This document shows, piece by piece, positions 45,129-54,439 of a stretch of 64,000 bases of DNA; within the stretch, counting starts at the first letter, position 1, and each line of letters opens with the position of its first letter. The position numbers and the translations under genes are program-made. Source of the stretch: DATKCT01 sp035513055 (GTDB lineage: Bacteria > Verrucomicrobiota > Verrucomicrobiia > Verrucomicrobiales > DEV007); NCBI GenBank assembly GCA_035513055.1, contig DATKCT010000066.1:5016-69015 (forward strand), read 5' to 3'. The notes under the pieces are model-generated. The model saw only the letters and a list, made by a program, of their open reading frames with translations, was not told where the DNA came from and ran no database searches.

Positions 45129-46046
45129 GTGCCTGAAGCCGTCGATCGCGAATTCCTGGATCCCGATGTACTGGGCCGGCTGGCCGCGGTGCCGCTCTTC
45201 GCCCGGTCCCCGATGCAGGGCAACGTTTCCGGCCGGCATCAAAGCCCGCACCGCGGCTCGAGCGTCGAGTTCGCCGAATACCGCAAGTATGTCCCCGGGG
45301 ATGACACCCGCCGTTTGGACTGGAGGGCCTACGGGCGTTCGGACCGCTTCTACATCAAAGAATTCGAGGCGGACACAAACCTGCGCTGCTGTCTCGTTCT
45401 CGACACCAGCGCCTCGATGGGGTTCGGCCCGGATTCTCTGCGAAAAATCGATTACGCCCGGAAACTCGCCGCCGCCCTGGCCTACCTAGCGGTGCATCAG
45501 GGCGACGCCGTCGGGCTGAGCACGGTGTCCAAGGACCTCGTGCAATACCTTCCCCCGCGGCGTAACCCGGCTCACCTTCGCCTGATTTACAACGCGCTGG
45601 GTGAAGCCGAACCCCGCGGCGAAACCGGCCTGGTGGAAGTCCTGCACGAACTCGCCGAACGCATCCAACAACGCGCCCTCGTCGCCGTCTTTTCCGATCT
45701 GTTCGTTGATCCAGAAGCGCTGGCAGATTGCTTTCAACACTTGCGCTTTCGCAAACACGACGCCGCCATCTTTCACCTGCTCGACCGCCAGGAGATCGAT
45801 TTCCATTTCGACCGGCCTCTGCGCTTCGTTAGTTTGGAAAACGACGAGGTGATCATCGCCGAGCCCAGTCTCATCGCCGACCGTTATCAGGAGGCGCTGC
45901 AGGAATACCTCGAGATCATCCGCGAAGGCGCCATCAAATCCAACGTCGATTATCACCCGGTGGTCACCGATCAATCTTACGAAGACGTGCTCGCCACGTT
46001 TCTCGCCAAGCGCGTGCCGAAGCAGGCGCGGAGATCTTCTCCCTAA
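45129..46046 (+). CDS. DUF58 domain protein
   Basis: 305 residues, GTG start. Family blocks: GNVSGRHQSPHRGSSVEFAEYRKYVPGDDTRRLDWRAYGRSDRFYIKEFEADTNL and a VWA-like CLVLDTSASMGFG (MIDAS DxSxS). The C-terminal half includes KLAAALAYLAVHQGDAVGLSTV. DUF58 proteins are the usual second gene of MoxR operons and are thought to be the VWA partner of the ATPase. It appears cytoplasmic: I see no signal peptide or membrane segment. Confidence 0.93.
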   Translation: MPEAVDREFLDPDVLGRLAAVPLFARSPMQGNVSGRHQSPHRGSSVEFAEYRKYVPGDDTRRLDWRAYGRSDRFYIKEFEADTNLRCCLVLDTSASMGFGPDSLRKIDYARKLAAALAYLAVHQGDAVGLSTVSKDLVQYLPPRRNPAHLRLIYNALGEAEPRGETGLVEVLHELAERIQQRALVAVFSDLFVDPEALADCFQHLRFRKHDAAIFHLLDRQEIDFHFDRPLRFVSLENDEVIIAEPSLIADRYQEALQEYLEIIREGAIKSNVDYHPVVTDQSYEDVLATFLAKRVPKQARRSSP

Positions 46047-46063
46047 CTCCGGTCCCGTAACCC

Positions 46064-48070
46064 GTGTCTTTTCTTCAGCCATTTCTGCTTCTCGGGCTCC
46101 CGCTGATCGCCATACCGGTGATCATCCACTTGCTGAACAAGCGCCGGCACCGCACCATGCCTTGGGCAGCAATGATGTTTCTGCAAAAGGCCACTCGCCA
46201 ATCCCGGGGCCGGAAGAAACTCCGCCATTTTCTCATCCTGGCCTGCCGCGTGCTCGCCATCGCCACGCTCCTCTTCGCCGCCAGCCGTCCCCTGGCGGGA
46301 AGTTTCCTCGGCTGGGCCTTTCAAGGATCACCCGAGACCATCCTGGTGCTCTTGGACCGCTCCGCCAGTATGGAACTGTCCACCGCGGGACTGCCGGCCG
46401 GATCCAAACGCTCGCAAGCGCTGCACCAACTGGGCGAAGCCGCATCACGCTTTGGACGCTCCCGGCTGACCGTGATCGACAGCGCCTCGCTCAGCCCGCA
46501 ATACGTCGAGGATGCCGCGTCCTTGCCCGATCTGCCGTCGGTCCAAGCCACCGATACCCAAGCGGATATTCCGGCTATGCTCGATCGCGCCCTGGATTTT
46601 GTCGCCGCCAACCAATCCGGAAGGACTGACATCTGGCTGGTCTCCGATCTCCAAACCAACGACTGGCGCCCTGGAGACAATCGCTGGCGGGCCATCCGGG
46701 AACGCTTCCGGAGTCTCCCGCAAGATGTGCGCCTGCGAATCATGGCCTTTGACGCCTCGCCGACAGACAATCAGCGCCTTTCCCTGTCCGATGTTTCCCG
46801 CCGCCAGCGTCCCGATGCGGATGAACTCCTGCTGACCCTGCAATTGGAAAGGGACGGAACCGCGCTCGCCGATGTTCCGCTGGCCGTGGTGATCGAGGGC
46901 GCCCGGACTGTGGAACCGGTCAATCTCACGGGACAGTCCCTCCGCTTCCAGCGCCGGGTTCCGTTAGGCGGTGAGCATGCCGGCGGATGGGGTTGGGTTG
47001 AGATTCCTAACGACGCCAACCCCCGGGACAATACGGCGTTCTTTGTCTACAGCGCTCCCCAGACAGCCCGCAGCGTCCTGATCGCCAACTCCGGCCGCGC
47101 CGGAGCCATCCTCGCCCTGGCCGCCGCGCCCGCTCCCGAGGAGCTGAACCAAACCGCGGAAGCCATCGCCGCGCATCAACTGGGGACTCTGGATTGGCCC
47201 AGCATCGCCCTGGTCGTATGGCAGGCCCCCCTGCCCACCGGCGCCGATGCCGAGGCGCTGTTGGCCTTTCTCGAGTCAGGCGGCCGGGCGCTCTTCCTGC
47301 CCACAGGACAACCCTCGGGTCCAGCGGAAGTATTTCTCGATCTGAGCTACGGCGAATTGGAAAGCGCGCCGGGGGAGGACGGAACTTTCGCGATCTCCAC
47401 CTGGCGTCAGGACGACGGTCCCCTCGCCGATACTCAGGACGGAAATCCCCTTCCTCTCGGACGCCTCGCGGCGCGGCAACGTCAGCCTGTGCTTGGCGAT
47501 GCTGCTGTCTTCGCCCAGTTTTCCGACGGCAAACCCTTTCTGGTTCGGCGGGATTACGGAGCCGGCGCGGCCTGGTTCGGCGCTACCCTGCCACTGGCGG
47601 AGTGGTCCGATCTCGGCGACGGTCCGGTTCTCGTTCCCATGGTCCAGCGCATCTTGGGGGAAGGAAGCCAGCGTCTAGGCAACGCCAGACGGCTGATCTG
47701 CGGCGAACCCTTGCCGCCGAACTTGCAAGAGCAGCCGTGGACCCGCTTAGACGGAGCCAGCGAGGACGCGCCCTCCGGTCAACGCTACACCGCCGGCGTC
47801 TACCAAGCCGGCGAAACCCTCTTTTCGTTGAACCGGCCCGAACAGGAAAACCGCAATCAAATCACCAGCCGCGAGGAACTCGAGTCCCTGCTGGAAGGCG
47901 CGCGATTCACTTACTTCGAGGCGGCCGTGAATGGGCGGGACCGCAGCCTGGCCAGCGAGATCTGGAGGCTCTTCCTCTACGCTATGCTCTTTTTCCTGCT
48001 CGGAGAGGCGCTGCTTTGCCTGCCGTCGCCAGCGCAGCTCTCCGCCTCGCGCGCGCCTGCCGCCGCCTGA
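46064..48070 (+). CDS. BatA-like membrane protein with VWA domain
   Basis: 668 residues, GTG start. The N-terminus is the typical Aerotolerance/BatA module: FLQPFLLLGLPLIAIPVIIHLLNKRRHRTMPWAAMMFL, then KLRHFLILACRVLAIATLLFAASRPL. A VWA domain follows with LVLLDRSASMELS (MIDAS). The large periplasmic part ends in another transmembrane segment (FLYAMLFFLLGEALLCL). It is the third gene of the MoxR operon and would be the membrane partner of the ATPase and DUF58 protein; the function is probably envelope stress or maturation, by analogy with Bat proteins. Confidence 0.9.
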   Translation: MSFLQPFLLLGLPLIAIPVIIHLLNKRRHRTMPWAAMMFLQKATRQSRGRKKLRHFLILACRVLAIATLLFAASRPLAGSFLGWAFQGSPETILVLLDRSASMELSTAGLPAGSKRSQALHQLGEAASRFGRSRLTVIDSASLSPQYVEDAASLPDLPSVQATDTQADIPAMLDRALDFVAANQSGRTDIWLVSDLQTNDWRPGDNRWRAIRERFRSLPQDVRLRIMAFDASPTDNQRLSLSDVSRRQRPDADELLLTLQLERDGTALADVPLAVVIEGARTVEPVNLTGQSLRFQRRVPLGGEHAGGWGWVEIPNDANPRDNTAFFVYSAPQTARSVLIANSGRAGAILALAAAPAPEELNQTAEAIAAHQLGTLDWPSIALVVWQAPLPTGADAEALLAFLESGGRALFLPTGQPSGPAEVFLDLSYGELESAPGEDGTFAISTWRQDDGPLADTQDGNPLPLGRLAARQRQPVLGDAAVFAQFSDGKPFLVRRDYGAGAAWFGATLPLAEWSDLGDGPVLVPMVQRILGEGSQRLGNARRLICGEPLPPNLQEQPWTRLDGASEDAPSGQRYTAGVYQAGETLFSLNRPEQENRNQITSREELESLLEGARFTYFEAAVNGRDRSLASEIWRLFLYAMLFFLLGEALLCLPSPAQLSASRAPAAA

Positions 48071-48074
48071 AGCC

Positions 48075-50294
48075 ATGAGCCGACTCACCTTCAACCCCGG
48101 CCTGCCCGCTATCCTCATCGGCATCCTCGTTCTGGCCGGAATGAGCTTTTTGTCGTGGATGGCCTGGCGGCGTTCCGTCACCCGGCGCCGTTCCTTCGTC
48201 TGGCTCGAATCCCTGCGCTGGATCCTCACGCTCCTCGCGGTGATCACACTTTGGAAACCGGAATGGGTCACCATCGAACAACCCACGAGTCAGCCGGAGA
48301 TCGTCATCCTTTCCGACCGTTCCCGGAGTATGGAAACCGAGGATGTCGTCGCTGAGGGCGGCGCCTCCGTCGAAAGCCGGGCCGCGTGGTTGGCCAAGCA
48401 GGAAGCCGCGGAATTTTGGTCAAGCCTCCAGGATCGCTACAGCGTGGAACGCCGGGATTTCTCGGCCCCATCCGATCCCTCGGACACGGACCCTGACAAT
48501 GCCGCTGCGGTGCTGCTTGAAGGCACCGACATCAACTCCGCCTTGGACGACGCCCTCCGCTCCCACCGCAACCTCCGCGCCGTGCTTCTTCTTTCCGACG
48601 GCGACCACAATCTCGGAGAGTCGCCCATGCAGAGCGCCACGCGGCTGCGCTTGCGTCAGATTCCCGTCTACGCCATCGCTGCCGGAAGCAGCCGCACCCT
48701 GCCCGATCTCGAGCTTCCCACCGTTTCGGCGCCTACCTACGGGATCATCGGCGAGCCGATGCTCATTCCCTTCACCATTCGCAGTTCTCTGACCCGCGAC
48801 GTCGAGGTCGCCGTCCGTCTCACCACCGATGCCGGAGAATCGCTCACCAAACAAGTCGTCCTCCCAGCCATGCGCGAAACGCAGGAGGGAATCTTTTGGA
48901 CTCCGGCCACCGAGGGAACCGTCGCCCTCAGTCTGGAAGTCCCGTTGCAGCCCGACGAGCTGCGCCGGGATAACAACCGCCAAGAATTCCAGATCTCCGC
49001 GCGGCGCGAAAGCCTCCGGGTTCTCGTCGTCGAAAGCCTGCCCCGTTGGGAATACCGCTACCTCCGCAACGCTCTTTCGCGCGACCCCGGCGTCGAAGTG
49101 AGCTGCCTGCTTTTTCATCCTGGCCTGGGACCGGGCGACGGCGTCGACTACATCCATTCTTTCCCCGATTCCATCGACCAGCTTTCCGAGTTCGACGTGG
49201 TCTTCCTGGGCGATGTCGGAATCGGCCCGGGCGAGTTGACCGAAGAGGATTGCAATCGCCTCCGCGGACTTGTCGAGCAGCAGGCCAGCGGCCTGGTCTT
49301 TCTGCCGGGGCCGCGAGGACGGCAGTTCACCCTGCTCGATACTGCGCTGGCTGAACTCATGCCGGTTCTTCTCGACGACGCCAACCTCAAAGGATCCGGC
49401 GCTCCCGCTCCATCCGCGCTCGTCCTCACGAACTTGGGCAAAGGCAATCTTCTCACTCTGCTTGCCGATTCCGAGGGGGAGAATCCCGGCGTCTGGCGCG
49501 ACCTGCCCGGATTCTACTGGCACGCCCCCGTGCTCAAGAGCAAAGCCGGTTCGGAAGTGCTCGCCGTCCATGAATCGCTGCGCAATCAGTTCGGCCGCAT
49601 TCCACTGCTGGTGACGCGCCCGGCCGGAAATGGCAAGGTGTTGTTCATGGGCATCGACGGGGCGTGGCGCTGGCGCCGCGGAGTCGAAGACAAGTACCAC
49701 TACCGTTTCTGGGGTCAGGTGGCCCGTTGGATGTCCTATCAGCGCCATATGTCCGAAGGGGAGCGTGTCCGGCTCATCTACAGCCCCGATCGCCCGCGCA
49801 GCGGACAAGCCATCACCCTCACCGCCACCGTCATGGATGCCGCGGGAAGCCCGGTTCAGGGCGGAAATGTCCGCGCCGAAATCACCGGTCCTAACGGAAA
49901 CCGGGAAATTGTGTCTCTGAATCCAGGCGAATCGGGATGGGGCGTCTTCTTCAGCCGTTTCACCGCGCAATCGCCGGGAACCTATCAAGTACGCATCGAA
50001 GCTCCCGGCGCCGGGGCAGTCCACGAGACGGAAATCCTTGTCCAGGGCGAGGCCCGCGAGCAAATTGGACGTCCCGCCCGGCGGGACCTCCTCCAGGAAG
50101 TGGCGGACTATACCGGAGGCCGTCTGGGAACCACCGCCGACCTCGTCGGCTTCGTCGCCAGCATCCAGGCCCTTCCCAGTCCGGAACCGGTCATCCGCAC
50201 CGTCCGGCTTTGGGCGCACCCGGCCTGGGCCGGACTGCTCATTTTCCTCTTCACCGTGTTCTGGACCGGCCGGAAATTGGCCGGTGTGATCTGA
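48075..50294 (+). CDS. Large membrane protein with VWA-like and glutamine-amidotransferase-like domains
   Basis: 739 residues from the ATG at 48075, 4 bases after the BatA-like stop. Two N-terminal transmembrane segments (PAILIGILVLAGMSFLSWMAW, LESLRWILTLLAVITLW), then a VWA-like segment with VILSDRSRSMETE and AVLLLSDGDHNLGES. Later LRVLVVESLPRWEYRYLRNAL and VFLGDVGIGPGELTEEDC resemble the amidotransferase-like domain found in such proteins, without an evident catalytic Cys. A last transmembrane helix lies at the C-terminus (AGLLIFLFTVFWTGRKL). It is the fourth gene of the operon. Confidence 0.88.
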   Translation: MSRLTFNPGLPAILIGILVLAGMSFLSWMAWRRSVTRRRSFVWLESLRWILTLLAVITLWKPEWVTIEQPTSQPEIVILSDRSRSMETEDVVAEGGASVESRAAWLAKQEAAEFWSSLQDRYSVERRDFSAPSDPSDTDPDNAAAVLLEGTDINSALDDALRSHRNLRAVLLLSDGDHNLGESPMQSATRLRLRQIPVYAIAAGSSRTLPDLELPTVSAPTYGIIGEPMLIPFTIRSSLTRDVEVAVRLTTDAGESLTKQVVLPAMRETQEGIFWTPATEGTVALSLEVPLQPDELRRDNNRQEFQISARRESLRVLVVESLPRWEYRYLRNALSRDPGVEVSCLLFHPGLGPGDGVDYIHSFPDSIDQLSEFDVVFLGDVGIGPGELTEEDCNRLRGLVEQQASGLVFLPGPRGRQFTLLDTALAELMPVLLDDANLKGSGAPAPSALVLTNLGKGNLLTLLADSEGENPGVWRDLPGFYWHAPVLKSKAGSEVLAVHESLRNQFGRIPLLVTRPAGNGKVLFMGIDGAWRWRRGVEDKYHYRFWGQVARWMSYQRHMSEGERVRLIYSPDRPRSGQAITLTATVMDAAGSPVQGGNVRAEITGPNGNREIVSLNPGESGWGVFFSRFTAQSPGTYQVRIEAPGAGAVHETEILVQGEAREQIGRPARRDLLQEVADYTGGRLGTTADLVGFVASIQALPSPEPVIRTVRLWAHPAWAGLLIFLFTVFWTGRKLAGVI

Positions 50295-50451
50295 GCCCGC
50301 TATCGAGTCCTTTTGCGGGTCCACACGCGAGCCGGCCAGATCTTTCCCGAGAGCCAGTGTGCGAGAAGGATCCCCGCCGCCGCTGGAAACCCTTCAACCG
50401 CTCAACTTCTGTTTTCCATCGGCCGCGCTACCTGATACCCTCTGCACTGTT

Positions 50452-51033
50452 GTGATCGAGTCGGCCCTCGAAAGATTCCCCTGCGACGTCGAGAGCAGCG
50501 ATGGCTTCCGCTGCACCCTCCGCACACTCCAGTCGAACGACGAAGAACAGTTCCGCGAATTCTTCCTGGCCATCCCCGAAGACGAACGCCTCTTCCTCAA
50601 ACACCGGGTCACGGAGAGGGCCGTCTTCCATCAATGGTGCCAGGAAATCGACTGCGAATCCAATCTGTCGCTCCTGGGCTGCGCCGAGAACCGCATCATC
50701 GCCGACGGCACCCTCCACCAGCGCCAAGGCGGCTGGAAACGCCACATCGGGCTCGTCAGCGCCCTCGTCCATCCGGCTTACCGCGGACATGGCCTGGTAT
50801 CCATCCTCACCAAAGAACTCATCGAGATCGGAACTCATTGCGGCCTCGCTCGTCTGGAGGCTGAATTCAGTGGAGATAGAAGTAGCGACATCCGGGCCTT
50901 TACCGATGCCGGCTTCCGGGAACTGGTTCGGCTGCCTCGCTATGTGCGCGACATCCACGGCCGTCCTCACGATTATGTTCTGCTGGGTCTCAACCTCATC
51001 CCCGATGAAGATCTCGTCGCGGCGGCAGATTGA
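50452..51033 (+). CDS. GNAT-family acetyltransferase
   Basis: 193 residues from the GTG at 50452; an ATG 31 codons upstream is possible but adds no family sequence. The acetyl-CoA-binding motif A is seen as IGLVSALVHPAYRGHGLVSILTKELIEIG (RGHGL in place of Q/RxxGxG/A). LEAEFSGDRSSDIRAFTDAGF follows, the usual motif B region. The substrate is unknown. It precedes mtnA by 28 bases on the same strand. Confidence 0.85.
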   Translation: MIESALERFPCDVESSDGFRCTLRTLQSNDEEQFREFFLAIPEDERLFLKHRVTERAVFHQWCQEIDCESNLSLLGCAENRIIADGTLHQRQGGWKRHIGLVSALVHPAYRGHGLVSILTKELIEIGTHCGLARLEAEFSGDRSSDIRAFTDAGFRELVRLPRYVRDIHGRPHDYVLLGLNLIPDEDLVAAAD

Positions 51034-51061
51034 ACCCAGCTTCCCGCGCCCCCGTGACGCC

Positions 51062-52198
51062 ATGGGCTCCACCGCTCCCGTTCGCCGGACCGTGTGGCTC
51101 GATCCGAACGATGCCGGATCCGTCCACATCATCGACCAGCGCTTTCTTCCGTTCGAGCTTCGCCAGGAAACGCTCCGCGACACTGCTTCCGTCGCCTGCG
51201 CCATCCGGGATATGCACGTCCGTGGGGCCGGCTGTATCGGAGCCGTCGCCGCGCACGGCCTCTACTTGGCGGCTCGCGAGGCCGCGGCCTCCAGCGATTT
51301 CACCGCTGCCTGGGAAAATCGAGCCGCGCTCCTTCTCTCGACGCGACCCACTGCGGTCAATCTCGCCTGGGCCGTCGATCGCGTGCGGAAGGCGCTGTCG
51401 GATGCAGACAGCTCTTCGGCCAAAATCCAGGCCGCTCGTCATGCCGCCCAAGAGATCGCCGACGAGGACGTCCGCTGCTGCCGGCGCATCGGCGAGCATG
51501 GCCTGACTCTGCTGCGCGAACGCGCCGCCTCGAAGCCCAGCGGAGAGACCCTTCAAATCCTCACCCACTGCAATGCCGGATGGCTCGCCTTCGTCGAGCA
51601 TGGCTCCGCCACGGCCCCCATCTATGCCGCGCACGCCGCCGGCTTGCCCCTCCATGTTTGGGTGGACGAAACCCGTCCCCGGAACCAAGGCGCCCGCCTC
51701 ACCACCTGGGAGCTTTCCGAGGCAGGAGTTCCCCACACCGTCATCGCCGACAACACCGGAGGTCACCTCATGCAACGCGGCTTGGTCGACCTCGTCCTCA
51801 CCGGAACCGATCGCGCCACCCGCTTCGGAGATGTGGCCAACAAGATCGGGACCTACCTAAAAGCGCTCGCCGCTGCCGATAACCACGTTCCCTTCTACGT
51901 GGCGCTTCCTTCCTCGACCTTCGATTGGCAATGTGAGGATGCCGCCCGCGATATTCCCATCGAGGAGAGGGACCCGGCCGAAGTCACGCATATCGAAGGT
52001 TGGGAGGATGACTCCGGCCGGTTTGTGACTGTCCGCCTCTCGCCCAATTCCAGCGCCGCCGCGAACTGGGCCTTCGACATCACTCCGGCCCGGCTCATCA
52101 CGGCTCTCATCACCGAACGCGGCGTCTGCCGCGCCAATGAAGAAGACATTGCCCGGCTCTTTCCGGAGCGGGACCCGGCCCCCGGCCCTGCGCTATGA
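51062..52198 (+). CDS. mtnA: Methylthioribose-1-phosphate isomerase (MtnA/eIF2B-like)
   Basis: 378 residues from the ATG at 51062; an upstream extension in the same frame reads as antisense-like sequence through the GNAT gene. Family blocks: MHVRGAGCIGAVAAHGLYLA, RPTAVNLAWAVDRV, ILTHCNAGWLAFVEHGSATAPIY (catalytic Cys in HCNAG), DNTGGHLMQRGLVDLVLTGTDRATRFGDVANKIGTYLKALAA (catalytic Asp in GTDR). MtnA converts MTR-1-P to MTRu-1-P in methionine salvage. The blocks depart from the usual (DNTGGHLM, GTDRATRFGD) more than in most MtnA, so a related sugar-phosphate isomerase is possible. No other salvage gene is in view. Confidence 0.85.
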   Translation: MGSTAPVRRTVWLDPNDAGSVHIIDQRFLPFELRQETLRDTASVACAIRDMHVRGAGCIGAVAAHGLYLAAREAAASSDFTAAWENRAALLLSTRPTAVNLAWAVDRVRKALSDADSSSAKIQAARHAAQEIADEDVRCCRRIGEHGLTLLRERAASKPSGETLQILTHCNAGWLAFVEHGSATAPIYAAHAAGLPLHVWVDETRPRNQGARLTTWELSEAGVPHTVIADNTGGHLMQRGLVDLVLTGTDRATRFGDVANKIGTYLKALAAADNHVPFYVALPSSTFDWQCEDAARDIPIEERDPAEVTHIEGWEDDSGRFVTVRLSPNSSAAANWAFDITPARLITALITERGVCRANEEDIARLFPERDPAPGPAL

Positions 52199-52215
52199 GA
52201 GATGCGGGCAAAGGC

Positions 52216-53172
52216 CTATTCCTCGATGGATCTCTTGTGCCAACTCAGGCTGTTCCAACTCAGGCTCCCGACGGTCCATCGACCCACAAACCTTCTCTCG
52301 CCACGCGAAAGGGCCGCACAGTCGATATAGACTTCAAAGATGCTCCGCTTGCAACGCACAGAAACCCCGGCGATTGGGCCTCCGATAGAGTGGATCGAAA
52401 GTCTGACCACGGCTTCCTCAGCATTCTCAAACTCCGTTTCGTCCACGGATACAGTTGCGGCGAAGCCACGTTCCGAACACTCCTGCTGAGCGGCGGCCTC
52501 GCCAAGCTGCGCGGGACCCTCGAGGAAAGTGCATCCCCGATAGCATGGAGGATAGGGACGCCCTTCTCTTTCCGCCTCTAGGATCCGTGGAGCGTTGCTG
52601 GGGTCGGCGTGTCCATACATATGGCCTGACGGAAAGCAGATCACGTTCGCCGCAAAGCGATCACCGCCCAAATGAGTGCACTCCCGCACCGCGAAGCCGG
52701 GCGAGATCGAGTCGCTCACCTCGCGAAACGCCGTCAGAACCGCCCGCCCATATTTGGCGCAACATCTGTCTCGTTTCCCGTGGGTACACACAAAGACCGA
52801 CGGGCCGGCTTCGAGAGACGGCGCCTCGGAAAAACCGTCGCAAAGATAAAAACGTCGCAACAACGCGATGGCCTCCGCCGTCTGGCATTCCGGGTAGACA
52901 ATGCCTTCCGGCATCAGCAGCAATTCCGTGAGGTGGGAATCACTGAGACCCGAGGGATGAAAAAGCCGCACTGCAACTTTCCGCTTGCGCTGCAGCTCCT
53001 TCAAACAGGACGACAAATCAGAATCAAGACCGGCTGAGGAGAACTGATTCGCCGCCCATTTGTTGCGCGGCAGCGAAACAAATAGCCACTGCTTTGCAGA
53101 AATCGCGGACCCAAGCAACGGCTCCCGCGCTTCCATGTGAACGCGGGAACAAAAAGGCGCCGGAGAAAACAT
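52216..53172 (-). CDS. Sucrase/ferredoxin-like (thioredoxin-like ferredoxin) protein
   Basis: 318 residues from the ATG at 53172, one base past the stop of the oxygenase gene (TAA-C-ATG); a longer start would overlap it. The family core is clear: FVCTHGKRDRCCAKYGRAVLTAF, VRECTHLGGDRFAANVICFPSGHMYG. The Cys and His residues would hold a [2Fe-2S] cluster in a thioredoxin fold. A C-terminal extension after RGCTFLEGPAQLGE has no recognised fold. It is last in the minus-strand set with the oxygenase, small peptide ORF and NRPS. A role as electron donor to that pathway is plausible but inferred. Confidence 0.85.
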   Translation of the reverse strand: MFSPAPFCSRVHMEAREPLLGSAISAKQWLFVSLPRNKWAANQFSSAGLDSDLSSCLKELQRKRKVAVRLFHPSGLSDSHLTELLLMPEGIVYPECQTAEAIALLRRFYLCDGFSEAPSLEAGPSVFVCTHGKRDRCCAKYGRAVLTAFREVSDSISPGFAVRECTHLGGDRFAANVICFPSGHMYGHADPSNAPRILEAEREGRPYPPCYRGCTFLEGPAQLGEAAAQQECSERGFAATVSVDETEFENAEEAVVRLSIHSIGGPIAGVSVRCKRSIFEVYIDCAALSRGERRFVGRWTVGSLSWNSLSWHKRSIEE

Positions 53173-53173
53173 G

Positions 53174-54349
53174 TTACCGGCCGGCGACCGGCGCCACCAA
53201 TCCCTCTTGAGCCAAAACCTGCGCAATCCTCCGGCATTCCCTTTCGGTTAGCTCGGATGCGCCGCCGTTCAAATCTCGCAAGGTGAACAGCTCGGCCTCG
53301 AGAATCCGGGCCACCGCGCCGGCAGCCTTCAAGGGGAATCGCACTAGCCGGCCGCCGAATGCAAGTTCCACGGAATCGCGGGTCGTTCGCAAATGAGTCG
53401 CATGCGGTAATCGCCGGAATTCCGCATCTGGCCCGAACGCGTCGTCGAATGACTCCAAATGAAAAGGAAAGTGAAACGGATTGCGATTGCTCTGCTTCGC
53501 TGTGCGCTGCCGGTAAAAATCTGCCAGAGCATCAGGATTCGCGAGGAATTGATTGACTTGAGTTCGCATCTCAGCAATCCGGCGCCGAAGGTCCGCGTTA
53601 GCGCCGATGGATGTGTCTGCGCGCTGCTCTCCAATCAAAATGGGGAAGTTCCGCCGGCACAACTCCTGCTCCCGCAATTCATCCACCATCCAGGAGAGAA
53701 AATCGATTCCGTTTGCGACAAACATTCCTAGCGTGAGATGCATCGACGGTTCCTTTTCGGCGACAGCCTCATGCCAATGCCCTCGGGGACAGTAAAGCAC
53801 ATCGCCGGGGCCGAGCAGGCAATCGAGATAGAGAGTTTCTTCGGGCGGCGGTTTGGTCGAGTGCTGTTTCTGGAAGAAGAGCGGAGAATCCATAGTCGAT
53901 CCGTAGACCTTCCAGCGCTTGAATCCTGAAATCTGTAAGATAAAGAAATCCTGGGTGTCGTAATGAAGCCGGTATCCCTGCTCGTCGGGATAAGACAAAT
54001 AGAGGTTAAAGCGAAGGCGTTCCCCGACCTCATCGGCGAACGTGTCAAGAAACCGGCTCAGTCCCGGATCGTAACGGTCCGCGTCTTCCAAGATCAACGT
54101 CGCGCCCTTCTGGGTTTGTCGAATGATCTCGATGGAGTCCTTTCCCGAGACCGGTTTTCCGTGTTTGAATAACTTGAGAGAAGGATGGGGGGCAGGGAAT
54201 GCATTCAGCATCCGGTTCAGTGAGGCCCAACCGAATAAATCCCTGAATTTTTCCTTCTTTCCCTCGATATGGATCGCACGGGAATCCCAGACGCCGGAGA
54301 AAAACTCCGATTGGCCCATGGGGCTCAGAATATAGTCGAGGCACTTCAT
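53174..54349 (-). CDS. JmjC/cupin-type Fe(II), 2-oxoglutarate-dependent oxygenase
   Basis: 391 residues of the Cupin_4 (ribosomal oxygenase YcfD/ROX) type. The N-terminus FFSGVWDSRAIHIEG is the usual opening (FW..KPxxI). Fe(II) ligands: HYD in QGYRLHYDTQDFFILQISGFKRWKVY and the distal His of GDVLYCPRGHWHEAVA. The substrate-binding half ends in a C-terminal winged-helix-like region (VARILEAELFTLRDLNGG). Such enzymes hydroxylate Arg, His or Asn side chains of proteins; some act on peptides. It lies 90 bases after the Gly/Glu-rich small ORF and is linked to the ferredoxin-like gene by a 1-base gap. A peptide substrate from this cluster is a hypothesis. Confidence 0.88.
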   Translation of the reverse strand: MKCLDYILSPMGQSEFFSGVWDSRAIHIEGKKEKFRDLFGWASLNRMLNAFPAPHPSLKLFKHGKPVSGKDSIEIIRQTQKGATLILEDADRYDPGLSRFLDTFADEVGERLRFNLYLSYPDEQGYRLHYDTQDFFILQISGFKRWKVYGSTMDSPLFFQKQHSTKPPPEETLYLDCLLGPGDVLYCPRGHWHEAVAEKEPSMHLTLGMFVANGIDFLSWMVDELREQELCRRNFPILIGEQRADTSIGANADLRRRIAEMRTQVNQFLANPDALADFYRQRTAKQSNRNPFHFPFHLESFDDAFGPDAEFRRLPHATHLRTTRDSVELAFGGRLVRFPLKAAGAVARILEAELFTLRDLNGGASELTERECRRIAQVLAQEGLVAPVAGR

Positions 54350-54439
54350 CGGAGTACCCGCAAACGCCTGCTCCTCGTCCGGACCGCGGGGACTGGATGG
54401 AGTACGTGGGGAACGTCAGAAGGCAGGAGGATCGCGCAC

